Positions 45,238 through 52,169 of a stretch of 64,000 bases of DNA are shown in pieces; the stretch's first letter is position 1; each line of letters opens with the position of its first letter. A program made the translations under genes and the position numbers. Where the stretch lies: NCBI GenBank assembly GCA_037045225.1, contig JBAOHZ010000009.1:2418001-2482000 (forward strand), in the 5' to 3' direction. A model generated the notes under the pieces. The model saw only the letters and a list, made by a program, of their open reading frames with translations. It was not told the DNA's origin and ran no database searches. The stretch is from Nitrospira sp. (lineage in GTDB: Bacteria > Nitrospirota > Nitrospiria > Nitrospirales > Nitrospiraceae).

Positions 45238-45543
45238 ATGCCAAGTCTCCGGTTTAGAAGCATCGTCTGGATGGTCGCCTGCGCTGTCATCGTCCTCTTG
45301 GCCGTGACGACCGGGAATGCCGTCGCGCATGAACTCCAACATGCGGCGCATCACGATGCCGGCATGCATGGATCCGGCATTTGTGCTTGGATGTGCGCGA
45401 CAGCCGGGGTGCATGTGGCGACCCCCGTACATTCGGCGCATCTGTTCGCGTCTACCGGTGAAGTCTCGTTCCGTTTTGAGGCTGTGCGCTTGCCTCAGTT
45501 GCTTGCCCCAAGCCGTCCCCGCGCTCCACCCCTGTTCGCCTAA
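45238..45543 (+). CDS. Small exported His-rich protein with C-x-W-x-C motif, paralogue 1
   Basis: A 101-residue protein with a signal or anchor segment (about 8-28), then HELQHAAHHDAGMHGSG and CAWMCATAG, a second His pair (VHVATPVHSAH) and a Pro/Arg-rich tail. It closely resembles the proteins at 48291-48599 and 51740-52060 in the pattern H-x3-H-x2-H-H, then G-x-H-x-S-x2-C-x-W-M-C-A. The His cluster and Cys pair suggest a periplasmic metal site. An upstream ATG at 45208 is in frame. I do not recognise the family with certainty; short DUF2946-type proteins have similar make-up. It precedes the tonB gene group. Confidence 0.65.
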   Translation: MPSLRFRSIVWMVACAVIVLLAVTTGNAVAHELQHAAHHDAGMHGSGICAWMCATAGVHVATPVHSAHLFASTGEVSFRFEAVRLPQLLAPSRPRAPPLFA

Positions 45544-45678
45544 CTTCAGCCTACTACGTTGTGCCTGTCTTGCTCCGCGACCAGATGTCGCAGAGCCTGA
45601 ATAAACAGTTCGGCGAGGTTTCTCGCATGCTGTGGGTGCATTCCTTCTTTCAGATCGTCGGGATACAAGGACACTGTG

Positions 45679-45984
45679 ATGGTCCCTGTGCGTGATATCG
45701 GCGTTGCCGTGTGTGGTGCTGCGGCCCTGCTGGCCCTCGTCGGCTTCAGCAGCGGAGCCTCTGCCCAGAATGACTCCGAGTCGGTCACGATGCACGGCGC
45801 GCCGCTCACACTCGTCCAATCTGCAGCAGCGTTTTCTCCTCCCACACTTCGGTTTCAGCGTGAGGGAGGTCTGCACGCGGCCTGGATTGAGACCAGCGGC
45901 GAGATCTACGTCGAGTGGCTGGACGGACGAAACACAGATCGACGCGGGGCCGGTTCGGTGAGCTTCGGAACGCCGCGAGAATGA
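45679..45984 (+). CDS. Small secreted protein, possibly a propeller fragment
   Basis: A 101-residue ORF with a signal peptide (VCGAAALLALVGFSSGASA) and an AAGGA site 7 bases before the ATG. The mature part contains LRFQREGGLHAAWIETSGEI, which resembles one blade of the Asp-box protein encoded at 49897-51186 (VSLAWMEEEKDVRSVLYARS), so it may be a truncated relative. It ends 46 bases before the next gene. Whether it makes a functional product is unclear. Confidence 0.45.
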   Translation: MVPVRDIGVAVCGAAALLALVGFSSGASAQNDSESVTMHGAPLTLVQSAAAFSPPTLRFQREGGLHAAWIETSGEIYVEWLDGRNTDRRGAGSVSFGTPRE

Positions 45985-46030
45985 AGCTGGCGGACTTTTT
46001 CAGCATTCTGCAGGAGCAAGGGGAGGAGTC

Positions 46031-46489
46031 ATGAAGACGCAGGTGAAGCAGCGGGTGAGTCGGATGGGGCTGTATGGCTTGGTGGGATTGTCGCTTCTGC
46101 TTTGGGCGCCGGGCCTGTCCGCCGCCGACGCGAAGGCTGAGAAAACGTTCACGATTGCCGTGACCGACCAGCAGGGGGTCGAGACCGAGTTGAAGAACGG
46201 GATCTTCTATTGGGAAGAAAAAATGAGCGAGACCTCGTTCGTCCCGCATGAGTTGCGGCATCTGCCGTCCAAGCGCGGCACGGCGACGGTGAATATCAAG
46301 TTCGACCAGATCAAGCAGATCGATCTCAAGCCCGGTGCCGACAAGGCTGCGCCGGCCATGACCGTGACCTTGACGAACGGCAAGAACGGGGAGTTTACGC
46401 CGGCTGTCAGCGGCAGCTTCAAAGGTGAATCTGATTTCGGCCAGGTCGAGGTGCCGATCGGGTCGGTGTCCAAGGTAATCTTCAAATAA
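46031..46489 (+). CDS. Secreted protein of unknown function
   Basis: A 152-residue exported protein: signal peptide about 1-32 (LVGLSLLLWAPGLSAAD), then a beta-rich mature domain (about 38-150) with strands such as KTFTIAVTDQQGVETELKNG and FGQVEVPIGSVSKVIF. It has no Cys and no motif I recognise. A strong GGGGAGG site lies 4 bases before the ATG. It precedes tonB by 34 bases and probably shares its transcript. A periplasmic accessory role in the uptake island is an inference. Confidence 0.65.
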   Translation: MKTQVKQRVSRMGLYGLVGLSLLLWAPGLSAADAKAEKTFTIAVTDQQGVETELKNGIFYWEEKMSETSFVPHELRHLPSKRGTATVNIKFDQIKQIDLKPGADKAAPAMTVTLTNGKNGEFTPAVSGSFKGESDFGQVEVPIGSVSKVIFK

Positions 46490-46523
46490 GGGCGGAACGA
46501 ATCGTTTCGAAAGGGAGTGTCCC

Positions 46524-47660
46524 ATGGAGAATGTGCTCGTGGCGCAATCGTGGCAACCCAAGCGATCGATGACAGGGTGGGGAGCGTCGCTCCTGCTGCA
46601 CGCCTGTCTCGCGCTCGCTGCATTCGGATTGATGCCGAAGGTGGCCATGGTGGTGGAGAAAGAGCCGTTCAAATGGGACGTGGCACTGGTGGAGGCACCG
46701 CGTGAAGTGGTGCGCCAAGAAGAACCGGCTCCGGTACCGCAGGTGCAGCCTCCCGTTCCCACGCCGGTGAAGCCGCGCCCTGAGCCGGTACGTGCCGTGC
46801 CACCGCCGCCTCAGCCGGTGCAGCGCCAGGTCGAAACCCGGGTGGTGCCGCAGGCGATCCAACGCGAAGTGCAGCCGGTCGTCGAAACGGTTCGTCCTCA
46901 GGAGCAGATGCAGCCGACCAGGGAAGTGGTACAGGTGCAAGCCAAGCCCATCGAGCCGCAAGAGATTCAAAAGACGGAACCACTGATGCAGGCTGCCATG
47001 CCTGCCGAAGTGGTGCGTGAAACCGCTCCGGCCGTCGAACAGACGGTGGTGGAGGCGGCGCCTGCGACCGCTCAGACCTATCAGGCCCAGGCGGTGGTCA
47101 GCGAGCCGACGGTGTTGGAAACGAGGCCTGAACCGGTTGTGACGGCGAGCACGCAACTTGTACAGGCTGCTTCGGCGGCAGAAGCGATCCAGGCTGCTCC
47201 GGCTCCTGCCGATCCTGCCCCCGCGCCTGTTGCGGAAGCGGTTGCTGCTGCGGCCAGTGAGCCGGCCGCCGCCCCTCCGGCTCCAGTTTCCGCCGCGCAG
47301 CCGGATCCGGCCACGTTGCAAGAGCATCAGGTCGTGGCGCGCGTGGCGACGCCGAGGCCCGCTACCAAAGCCGATTATGGCTGGTTGGCCGAGTCGCTGC
47401 ATCGCCGCATCATTGAGTTGCGGCATTATCCCAGCACCGCGCGCTTGAATGGTTGGGAAGGCAAAGTCGTCTTGAAGGTTTCCATCCGCCAGGACGGGCA
47501 GCTGAAAGATGTCGAGGTGGTGAAAAGTTCCGGACACGAGTCGTTGGATCAAGCGGCGATGGAAGCCGTGCGGCGCGCCTGTCCGCTGCACATGAAGCAT
47601 GAGTTAACCGCGCCGATGGTCGTGCTGCATTTGCCGGTCAGTTACAGCTTGAATCGCTAG
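46524..47660 (+). CDS. tonB: Energy transducer TonB
   Basis: A 378-residue TonB that couples inner-membrane proton force to outer-membrane receptors. It has one N-terminal anchor (ASLLLHACLALAAFGLMP, 20-45), a long Pro/Ala/Gln/Val-rich spacer (about 55-280) with PAPADPAPAPVAEAVAA-like runs, and a C-terminal TonB domain (about 285-378) with YPSTARLNGWEGKVVLKVSI and LDQAAMEAVRRACP. The spacer is longer than in E. coli TonB. GAAAGGGAG precedes the ATG. ExbB and ExbD are not adjacent but lie 15 kb downstream on the same strand. Confidence 0.92.
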   Translation: MENVLVAQSWQPKRSMTGWGASLLLHACLALAAFGLMPKVAMVVEKEPFKWDVALVEAPREVVRQEEPAPVPQVQPPVPTPVKPRPEPVRAVPPPPQPVQRQVETRVVPQAIQREVQPVVETVRPQEQMQPTREVVQVQAKPIEPQEIQKTEPLMQAAMPAEVVRETAPAVEQTVVEAAPATAQTYQAQAVVSEPTVLETRPEPVVTASTQLVQAASAAEAIQAAPAPADPAPAPVAEAVAAAASEPAAAPPAPVSAAQPDPATLQEHQVVARVATPRPATKADYGWLAESLHRRIIELRHYPSTARLNGWEGKVVLKVSIRQDGQLKDVEVVKSSGHESLDQAAMEAVRRACPLHMKHELTAPMVVLHLPVSYSLNR

Positions 47661-47729
47661 GCGGCGGTGGCTCCGCTCTGGCGGGGAACCGGTTGGTTTG
47701 GAAGGCCTGTGAAGGATAGGGGTGTCATC

Positions 47730-48284
47730 ATGAATAGTTCGTCGACAGCGAGCGTGCCTACAAGCGTGGTTCTTGCGCTGGTGCTGGTGGCCGGTCTCGT
47801 CGGCTCGGCCTGGGCAATGGGATCGCGTCCTACGGCGGCGGGGATGCCTGCCAGTGAATTCTCGCTGACGGATCTCGACGGCAAGTCGCACAAGCTTGAG
47901 CAGTACAGGGGCAAGATCGTGCTCCTGAATTTCTGGGCCACCTGGTGCAAGCCCTGCACGACGGAAATGCCCGCGATGCAGACGGTCTACGATCAGCTGC
48001 GGGAGAAGGGCTTTGTGGTGTTGGCTGTGAATGAATTGGAAGATGAAGCCAAGGTTCGTGAGCACATCGCAGCCTATAAACACACCTTTCCTGTGCTACT
48101 CGATCACGAAAACAAAGTGGCCAATCAGTACGGTGTCTTCGGATTGCCGGTCAGTGTCTTCATCGATCAGAACGGTGTGGTGCAGGAATACATCAAGGGC
48201 GGGTTGCTGACGGAAGCCAGAATTCACGACATCGTCGCTCGAATTCAGGCCGCGACGCCCGCCAAGGCCGTGGCCCTTCGGTAA
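47730..48284 (+). CDS. TlpA-type membrane-anchored thioredoxin, copy 1
   Basis: A 184-residue thioredoxin-fold protein with an N-terminal anchor or signal segment (VVLALVLVAGLVGSAWA) and the active site WATWCKPC in FWATWCKPCTTEMPAM. The cis-Pro is in VFGLPVSVFID. TlpA/ResA-type proteins reduce disulfides in the periplasm, for example in copper-site or cytochrome c maturation. Six bases downstream begins a small His-rich C-x-W-x-C protein, a likely redox client. The ATG at 47730 is chosen because the anchor begins there. Confidence 0.88.
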   Translation: MNSSSTASVPTSVVLALVLVAGLVGSAWAMGSRPTAAGMPASEFSLTDLDGKSHKLEQYRGKIVLLNFWATWCKPCTTEMPAMQTVYDQLREKGFVVLAVNELEDEAKVREHIAAYKHTFPVLLDHENKVANQYGVFGLPVSVFIDQNGVVQEYIKGGLLTEARIHDIVARIQAATPAKAVALR

Positions 48285-48290
48285 GGTGGT

Positions 48291-48599
48291 ATGACCAGGA
48301 CGCAGCACATCGTGGTGAGTGTTCTGTTGGCCTGCTCGTTGCTGGCACTCCAGGGCCTTGTCTACCCCCACGCGTTGGAACATGTCGCACACCATGCCCA
48401 TCATGGGGCCGGCGTGCATAGCACGGTGCTGTGCTCCTGGATGTGTGCGGCCGGGCAAGACCTCGAGACCGTTACAGGATTGTTTCACGTCAACGGCCCG
48501 TTGAGCGGTCTCGTCGATCACGACGTGGCGGATTCATTGCAGGTCGAACGTCCTGCTCCGCGCACATCACGGGGCCCTCCCGTCTCCTCTCTTTCCTGA
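48291..48599 (+). CDS. Small exported His-rich protein with C-x-W-x-C motif, paralogue 2
   Basis: A 102-residue protein: signal segment (IVVSVLLACSLLALQGL), then HALEHVAHHAHHGAGVHS followed by CSWMCAAGQD and a hydrophilic tail. It matches paralogue 1 (45238-45543) in the order and spacing of His and Cys residues. Coupling to the TlpA gene (6-base gap, AAGGTGG site before the ATG) suggests the two act together. A periplasmic metal carrier whose Cys pair is kept reduced by TlpA would fit, as an inference. Confidence 0.65.
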   Translation: MTRTQHIVVSVLLACSLLALQGLVYPHALEHVAHHAHHGAGVHSTVLCSWMCAAGQDLETVTGLFHVNGPLSGLVDHDVADSLQVERPAPRTSRGPPVSSLS

Positions 48600-48717
48600 A
48601 TCGTTCTATCGGCTCATCGTCTTTATTCATTGCGAGCGGAGTCTGCGTCGGAGGCCCTGATTGGCCTGTGCGCAGGGTGCCGTGGCGTTATCCGTGTTTG
48701 GAGAAAGGATCGTGCAG

Positions 48718-49833
48718 ATGTGGGATCTGGGTAGAAGGCTCCTTATGCCCCTGTTCGGCGCCGTGGGGATATTCAGTGCGAGCTTGGGCTCGTTGCCGGC
48801 GGCCCATGCGGCTTGCGGCGCCGTGACCTGTTTCGTGGTGATCGGATCGCAGCAGCAGGTGCCCCAAGCCGGCCTGCTGACCTTTAATTCGATGTACAAC
48901 TATACCCCCATGCGATTGTTGGACGGGACGTCGGGGGTCATTCCTGCCATCAACCAAGAGCAGCGCCGACTGATTTTAGATCACCATCAAGAAACCCGCA
49001 CGATCACTCAGACGATGACCTTTGATTTGAACTACGGCATTACGGACCGATTCGCGGTGGAGGTGACCATTCCCTATCTCTGGCGGACGCATCGTCATAT
49101 GGACGCTTTGGGAGAGGGTGGGGAGAACGGAAACGGTGAGTCGGTACACTTCGGGGACAATAATATCGGCGACATGATTCTGACTGCGAAATACAACGTT
49201 CTGCCGACTCTGCGAAGCATGCTCATCGCAGGCTTTGGGGTTCAGCTTCCGACCGGGAGTACGCACACGAAGGATAGCCAAGGGGCGCTCATGGAGTCGC
49301 CGACTCAATTGGGGCGCGGCAACGTCGGGTTGATCGGATCACTGTATCAGACGTACGAACTGATTCCTCACCGGCTGAATCAATTTTCCTATGCCAGTTA
49401 TCGTCATACATTTCGGAACAACGACGGCTATCAATTCGGGGATGAATATAATGTGAATCTCGGTGCCAATCTGATCACGTTGCCGTGGTTGGTGCTGTCG
49501 GGACAGGTCAGCTGGCGATACCTGACACATGACAATATCAGCGCCTCTCTCGAGCAATCTGCTCCGATGGGTAATGGCGGCGGGGTTGACCCGACGGTCG
49601 TCGATGCGCTCATTGCGAACCGTCGAGTGCCCGGCACCGGGTCGACGTACGTGGCGTTCTCGCCGGGGTTTCAGGTCAGCTTGGACGGGTTGATCGATTC
49701 CCCACTCACGAAAATGACGTCCCTGTATTTTTATACGCAGATTCCCATTGCCCGGGATTCCAATAACAATTTGGCACAGGGGACCAGTTTCATTTTCGGC
49801 TTGACCAAATCTTTTCAAATGGTGAAGTCCTGA
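48718..49833 (+). CDS. Outer-membrane beta-barrel protein
   Basis: A 371-residue protein with a signal peptide ending SLPAAHAA and then two Cys close to the mature N-terminus (CGAVTC). The rest consists of alternating amphipathic strands typical of an outer-membrane barrel (TMTFDLNYGITDRFAVEVTI, MLIAGFGVQLPTGS, FSYASYRHTFRNNDGYQFGD) and ends in a strand with a hydrophobic/aromatic pattern. It resembles proteins loosely annotated as transporters near metal and hydrocarbon genes. GAAAGGA lies 9 bases before the ATG. It follows TonB and TlpA genes and precedes the Asp-box protein. Confidence 0.75.
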   Translation: MWDLGRRLLMPLFGAVGIFSASLGSLPAAHAACGAVTCFVVIGSQQQVPQAGLLTFNSMYNYTPMRLLDGTSGVIPAINQEQRRLILDHHQETRTITQTMTFDLNYGITDRFAVEVTIPYLWRTHRHMDALGEGGENGNGESVHFGDNNIGDMILTAKYNVLPTLRSMLIAGFGVQLPTGSTHTKDSQGALMESPTQLGRGNVGLIGSLYQTYELIPHRLNQFSYASYRHTFRNNDGYQFGDEYNVNLGANLITLPWLVLSGQVSWRYLTHDNISASLEQSAPMGNGGGVDPTVVDALIANRRVPGTGSTYVAFSPGFQVSLDGLIDSPLTKMTSLYFYTQIPIARDSNNNLAQGTSFIFGLTKSFQMVKS

Positions 49834-49896
49834 GCCGAGCGGAAACTGTGCTCCTAGCGGGTGCGCTCGAAACCGAAGCGAACAAGGCAGGCGGCT

Positions 49897-51186
49897 ATGT
49901 ATTTCATATCGTGGGCTAGACAGGGGCTCTGGTTATTCGTTGCCACGACCGGTTGGTGGTGTGCGACGACGGGTGTAGCGGCCTGGGCTGAGCCGCTCAG
50001 TGAGCTTCATCGGGGCGCGAAGCAGATCACCGAACATAAAGTGAAGAGTCTGGTGGGGCCATCCGTGCAAGTGGATGAGCAGGGCCTGGTGTCCTTGGCC
50101 TGGATGGAAGAGGAGAAAGACGTGCGGTCGGTTCTTTACGCTCGCAGTCTGGAGCCGGACGGGCCGATGGGGGCGCCGGTGCGAATCAACCGTCCAGAAG
50201 ACGTGCCCTACTGGCGACAGGAAGCGCCGGCTCTGGTCGTGCAGGGGGAGGACGTGTTCGTCACCTGGGGACTGGCCCATCCGAAAGCCACCCCGCAACA
50301 GCCGTTTGCCACGGAGCTTCGGTTAAGCCGTTCGACCGATAGCGGCAAGACGTTTCAGTCCTCCGTGTTGGTGAACGATGATCCGGGAGTGATTCAGCAT
50401 ACCTTCGATGCGTTGCATCGGGATGCGGATGGCCGGTTGCACCTCTCGTGGATCGACGGGCGCGAAGGAAAGAAAGACCCCGGCACCTATGTGGCGCGTT
50501 CGTTGGATCAAGGTGTCACGATCACGAAGAATCTCAAAGTGGACGAGGGGACCTGTGTCTGCTGCCGCACGGCGGTGACGAGCGGCCCCGAGGGCATGGT
50601 CTACGTGGCCTGGCGAAAGATTTTCGACGGCAATGTGCGGGAAACGGTTGTGGCCCGTTCGACGGACCATGGGGAGACCTTCGAAGCGCCGGTCATTGTC
50701 GGGCACGATCAATGGGTGTTCCCGGCCTGTCCGCATCGTCCGGCCTCGATGGGGGTCGATCGGCAGGGACGTCTCTACGTCGTCTGGTATACCGAAGGAA
50801 CAGATGAAATTCCCGCGGTGTATCTCGCGTATTCGGACGATCGAGGGAAGAGCTTTTCCGAAAAGCAAAAATTGAACGTCTCGAAAAATACGTTTCCCGA
50901 CCATCCCCAGATCGCGGTCGATCCGGAAGGACGGATCGTGGTGGTGTGGGAGGAGCAGGCGCCGGTCAAACGGGATGTGGTGATGAGCGTTTCGATGGAT
51001 CGTGGCGCAACGTTTACGGCGCCGCAAAAAGTGAATGAGAAGAAGAGTCAGACGCCGGTCGTGGCGGTGAATAGTCAGGGCCTGTTTGTCCTGGCCTGGA
51101 TGGAACATGGGATGCCGGGGCATAAGATTGTGACGCAGACGTTGCGGATGCCCTCGGTGAAGGTGGCGGCTGAACCGGTACGATAG
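49897..51186 (+). CDS. Exported Asp-box (BNR) beta-propeller protein with Cys cluster
   Basis: A 429-residue exported protein (signal segment about 1-32) with five Asp-box motifs typical of sialidase-type six-bladed propellers: RSTDSGKTF, SLDQGVTI, STDHGETF, SDDRGKSF and SMDRGATF. No sialidase catalytic Arg triad or Asp is evident, so glycosidase activity is not claimed. A loop reads EGTCVCCRTAV, and PACPHRPAS follows about 50 residues later, giving a Cys/His cluster that could bind a metal. An in-frame GTG lies 36 bases upstream; the ATG is preferred. It is followed by a TlpA gene and a C-x-W-x-C gene. Confidence 0.78.
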   Translation: MYFISWARQGLWLFVATTGWWCATTGVAAWAEPLSELHRGAKQITEHKVKSLVGPSVQVDEQGLVSLAWMEEEKDVRSVLYARSLEPDGPMGAPVRINRPEDVPYWRQEAPALVVQGEDVFVTWGLAHPKATPQQPFATELRLSRSTDSGKTFQSSVLVNDDPGVIQHTFDALHRDADGRLHLSWIDGREGKKDPGTYVARSLDQGVTITKNLKVDEGTCVCCRTAVTSGPEGMVYVAWRKIFDGNVRETVVARSTDHGETFEAPVIVGHDQWVFPACPHRPASMGVDRQGRLYVVWYTEGTDEIPAVYLAYSDDRGKSFSEKQKLNVSKNTFPDHPQIAVDPEGRIVVVWEEQAPVKRDVVMSVSMDRGATFTAPQKVNEKKSQTPVVAVNSQGLFVLAWMEHGMPGHKIVTQTLRMPSVKVAAEPVR

Positions 51187-51212
51187 GCGACGAGCTTGTG
51201 GGTGGAGCAAGG

Positions 51213-51743
51213 ATGGTGAGGGGATTGTTCAGGGGCTTGATCGCGGCCGTTGTGTTGGGCGCAACGGCGAGTCCCGCATGGGCCGATGATCTCTTCACTA
51301 CGTTGAAAGTCTCGCGGGTTGCACCGGGAACCGTGGCTGCGCCCTTCGATCTGCAATCGCTGGATGGCCGGTCGGTCCAACTCGCGGACTTGAAGGGGAA
51401 ATCCGTCGTGGTGAATTTCTGGGCCACCTGGTGCGGGCCCTGCAAAGAAGAAATGCCGGCGTTGGAACGGCTGCGGCAACAACTGGATCCAGAACGGTTT
51501 GTGGTGCTCACCGTCACCACCGACCTGCAGCGAGACGGCATCAAACAGTTCCTGGCGAACCTCAACGTGCAACTCCCCGTGTTGTTCGACGAACATCAGG
51601 ACGTCTCGCAGGCCTATCTGGTGCGGGCCTTGCCGACCACGGTGTTCATCGACCGGCAGGGAGCCTTGGTCGGTCGCGCCGTCGGGCCTCGTGAATGGGA
51701 TGCGCCGAAGGCGGTGCATGCCTTGCAGGGGTTGATGCCATGA
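51213..51743 (+). CDS. TlpA-type periplasmic thioredoxin, copy 2
   Basis: A 176-residue thioredoxin-fold protein with a signal peptide (LIAAVVLGATASPAWA) and active site WATWCGPC in FWATWCGPCKEEMPALE. The cis-Pro is in VRALPTTVFID. It is a second member beside the one at 47730-48284, with a G rather than a K between the redox cysteines and P. Its stop overlaps the ATG of the following C-x-W-x-C gene (ATGA), so the two proteins are co-translated. A reductant role for its neighbour is inferred. Confidence 0.88.
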   Translation: MVRGLFRGLIAAVVLGATASPAWADDLFTTLKVSRVAPGTVAAPFDLQSLDGRSVQLADLKGKSVVVNFWATWCGPCKEEMPALERLRQQLDPERFVVLTVTTDLQRDGIKQFLANLNVQLPVLFDEHQDVSQAYLVRALPTTVFIDRQGALVGRAVGPREWDAPKAVHALQGLMP

Positions 51744-52060
51744 GTTGTCTGAAGAAGCCCTTCGCCGGGCTGGCGGCGGTGCTTGCGGGGATCTATCTGG
51801 TCCTGGCCGCCTTGTCCATGGCCTGCGCCTTCGAGCATGCCGACCCGATGCCGGCCGACCATCATCATGGCGGCACAGTCTCTCACTCCAGTTTCTGTAA
51901 TTGGGCCTGTCAGGCGAATCCCACGTCGGATACTGGGCCCTCCGCTCTTGTGCTGCAGCCGTTTCTCATGGTCGCCCTCTTCGTGGGCAACGACCACACC
52001 GTCATCGCCGCCCGGGCGAATGTCCACGCGGCCTCTCGTGCGCCACCCATTCAGTCGTAA
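51740..52060 (+). CDS. Small His-rich protein with C-x-W-x-C motif, paralogue 3
   Basis: A 106-residue protein with an N-terminal anchor (AAVLAGIYLVLAALSMACAF), then HADPMPADHHHGGTVSHSS, CNWACQAN, and a second hydrophobic segment (ALVLQPFLMVALFVG). It matches paralogues 1 and 2 in the His cluster followed by C-x-W-x-C, with Ala for Met in the motif. It overlaps the stop codon of the TlpA gene by four bases. The repeated TlpA/C-x-W-x-C pairing is the strongest clue to a shared role in the uptake island. Confidence 0.65.
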   Translation: MSCLKKPFAGLAAVLAGIYLVLAALSMACAFEHADPMPADHHHGGTVSHSSFCNWACQANPTSDTGPSALVLQPFLMVALFVGNDHTVIAARANVHAASRAPPIQS

Positions 52061-52169
52061 ATCCTTTTTATATCGCTAGGTGTTCTAGCAGCTGTTCTCG
52101 TCCGTTCAGACAGGGGCGGGAAGGGTCTATCTCTGCTGTCGTGCGCACAGTTGTGCCAGGAGGACGTGT

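Noticed and set aside
44383..45876. 497-codon minus-strand ORF across the TPR gene and the first C-x-W-x-C gene
   Set aside because: Antisense to a clear TPR protein; low-complexity translation without domains.
46482..47600. 372-codon minus-strand ORF opposite tonB
   Set aside because: An Arg/His-rich mirror of the Pro/Ala-rich TonB spacer; not a protein signature.
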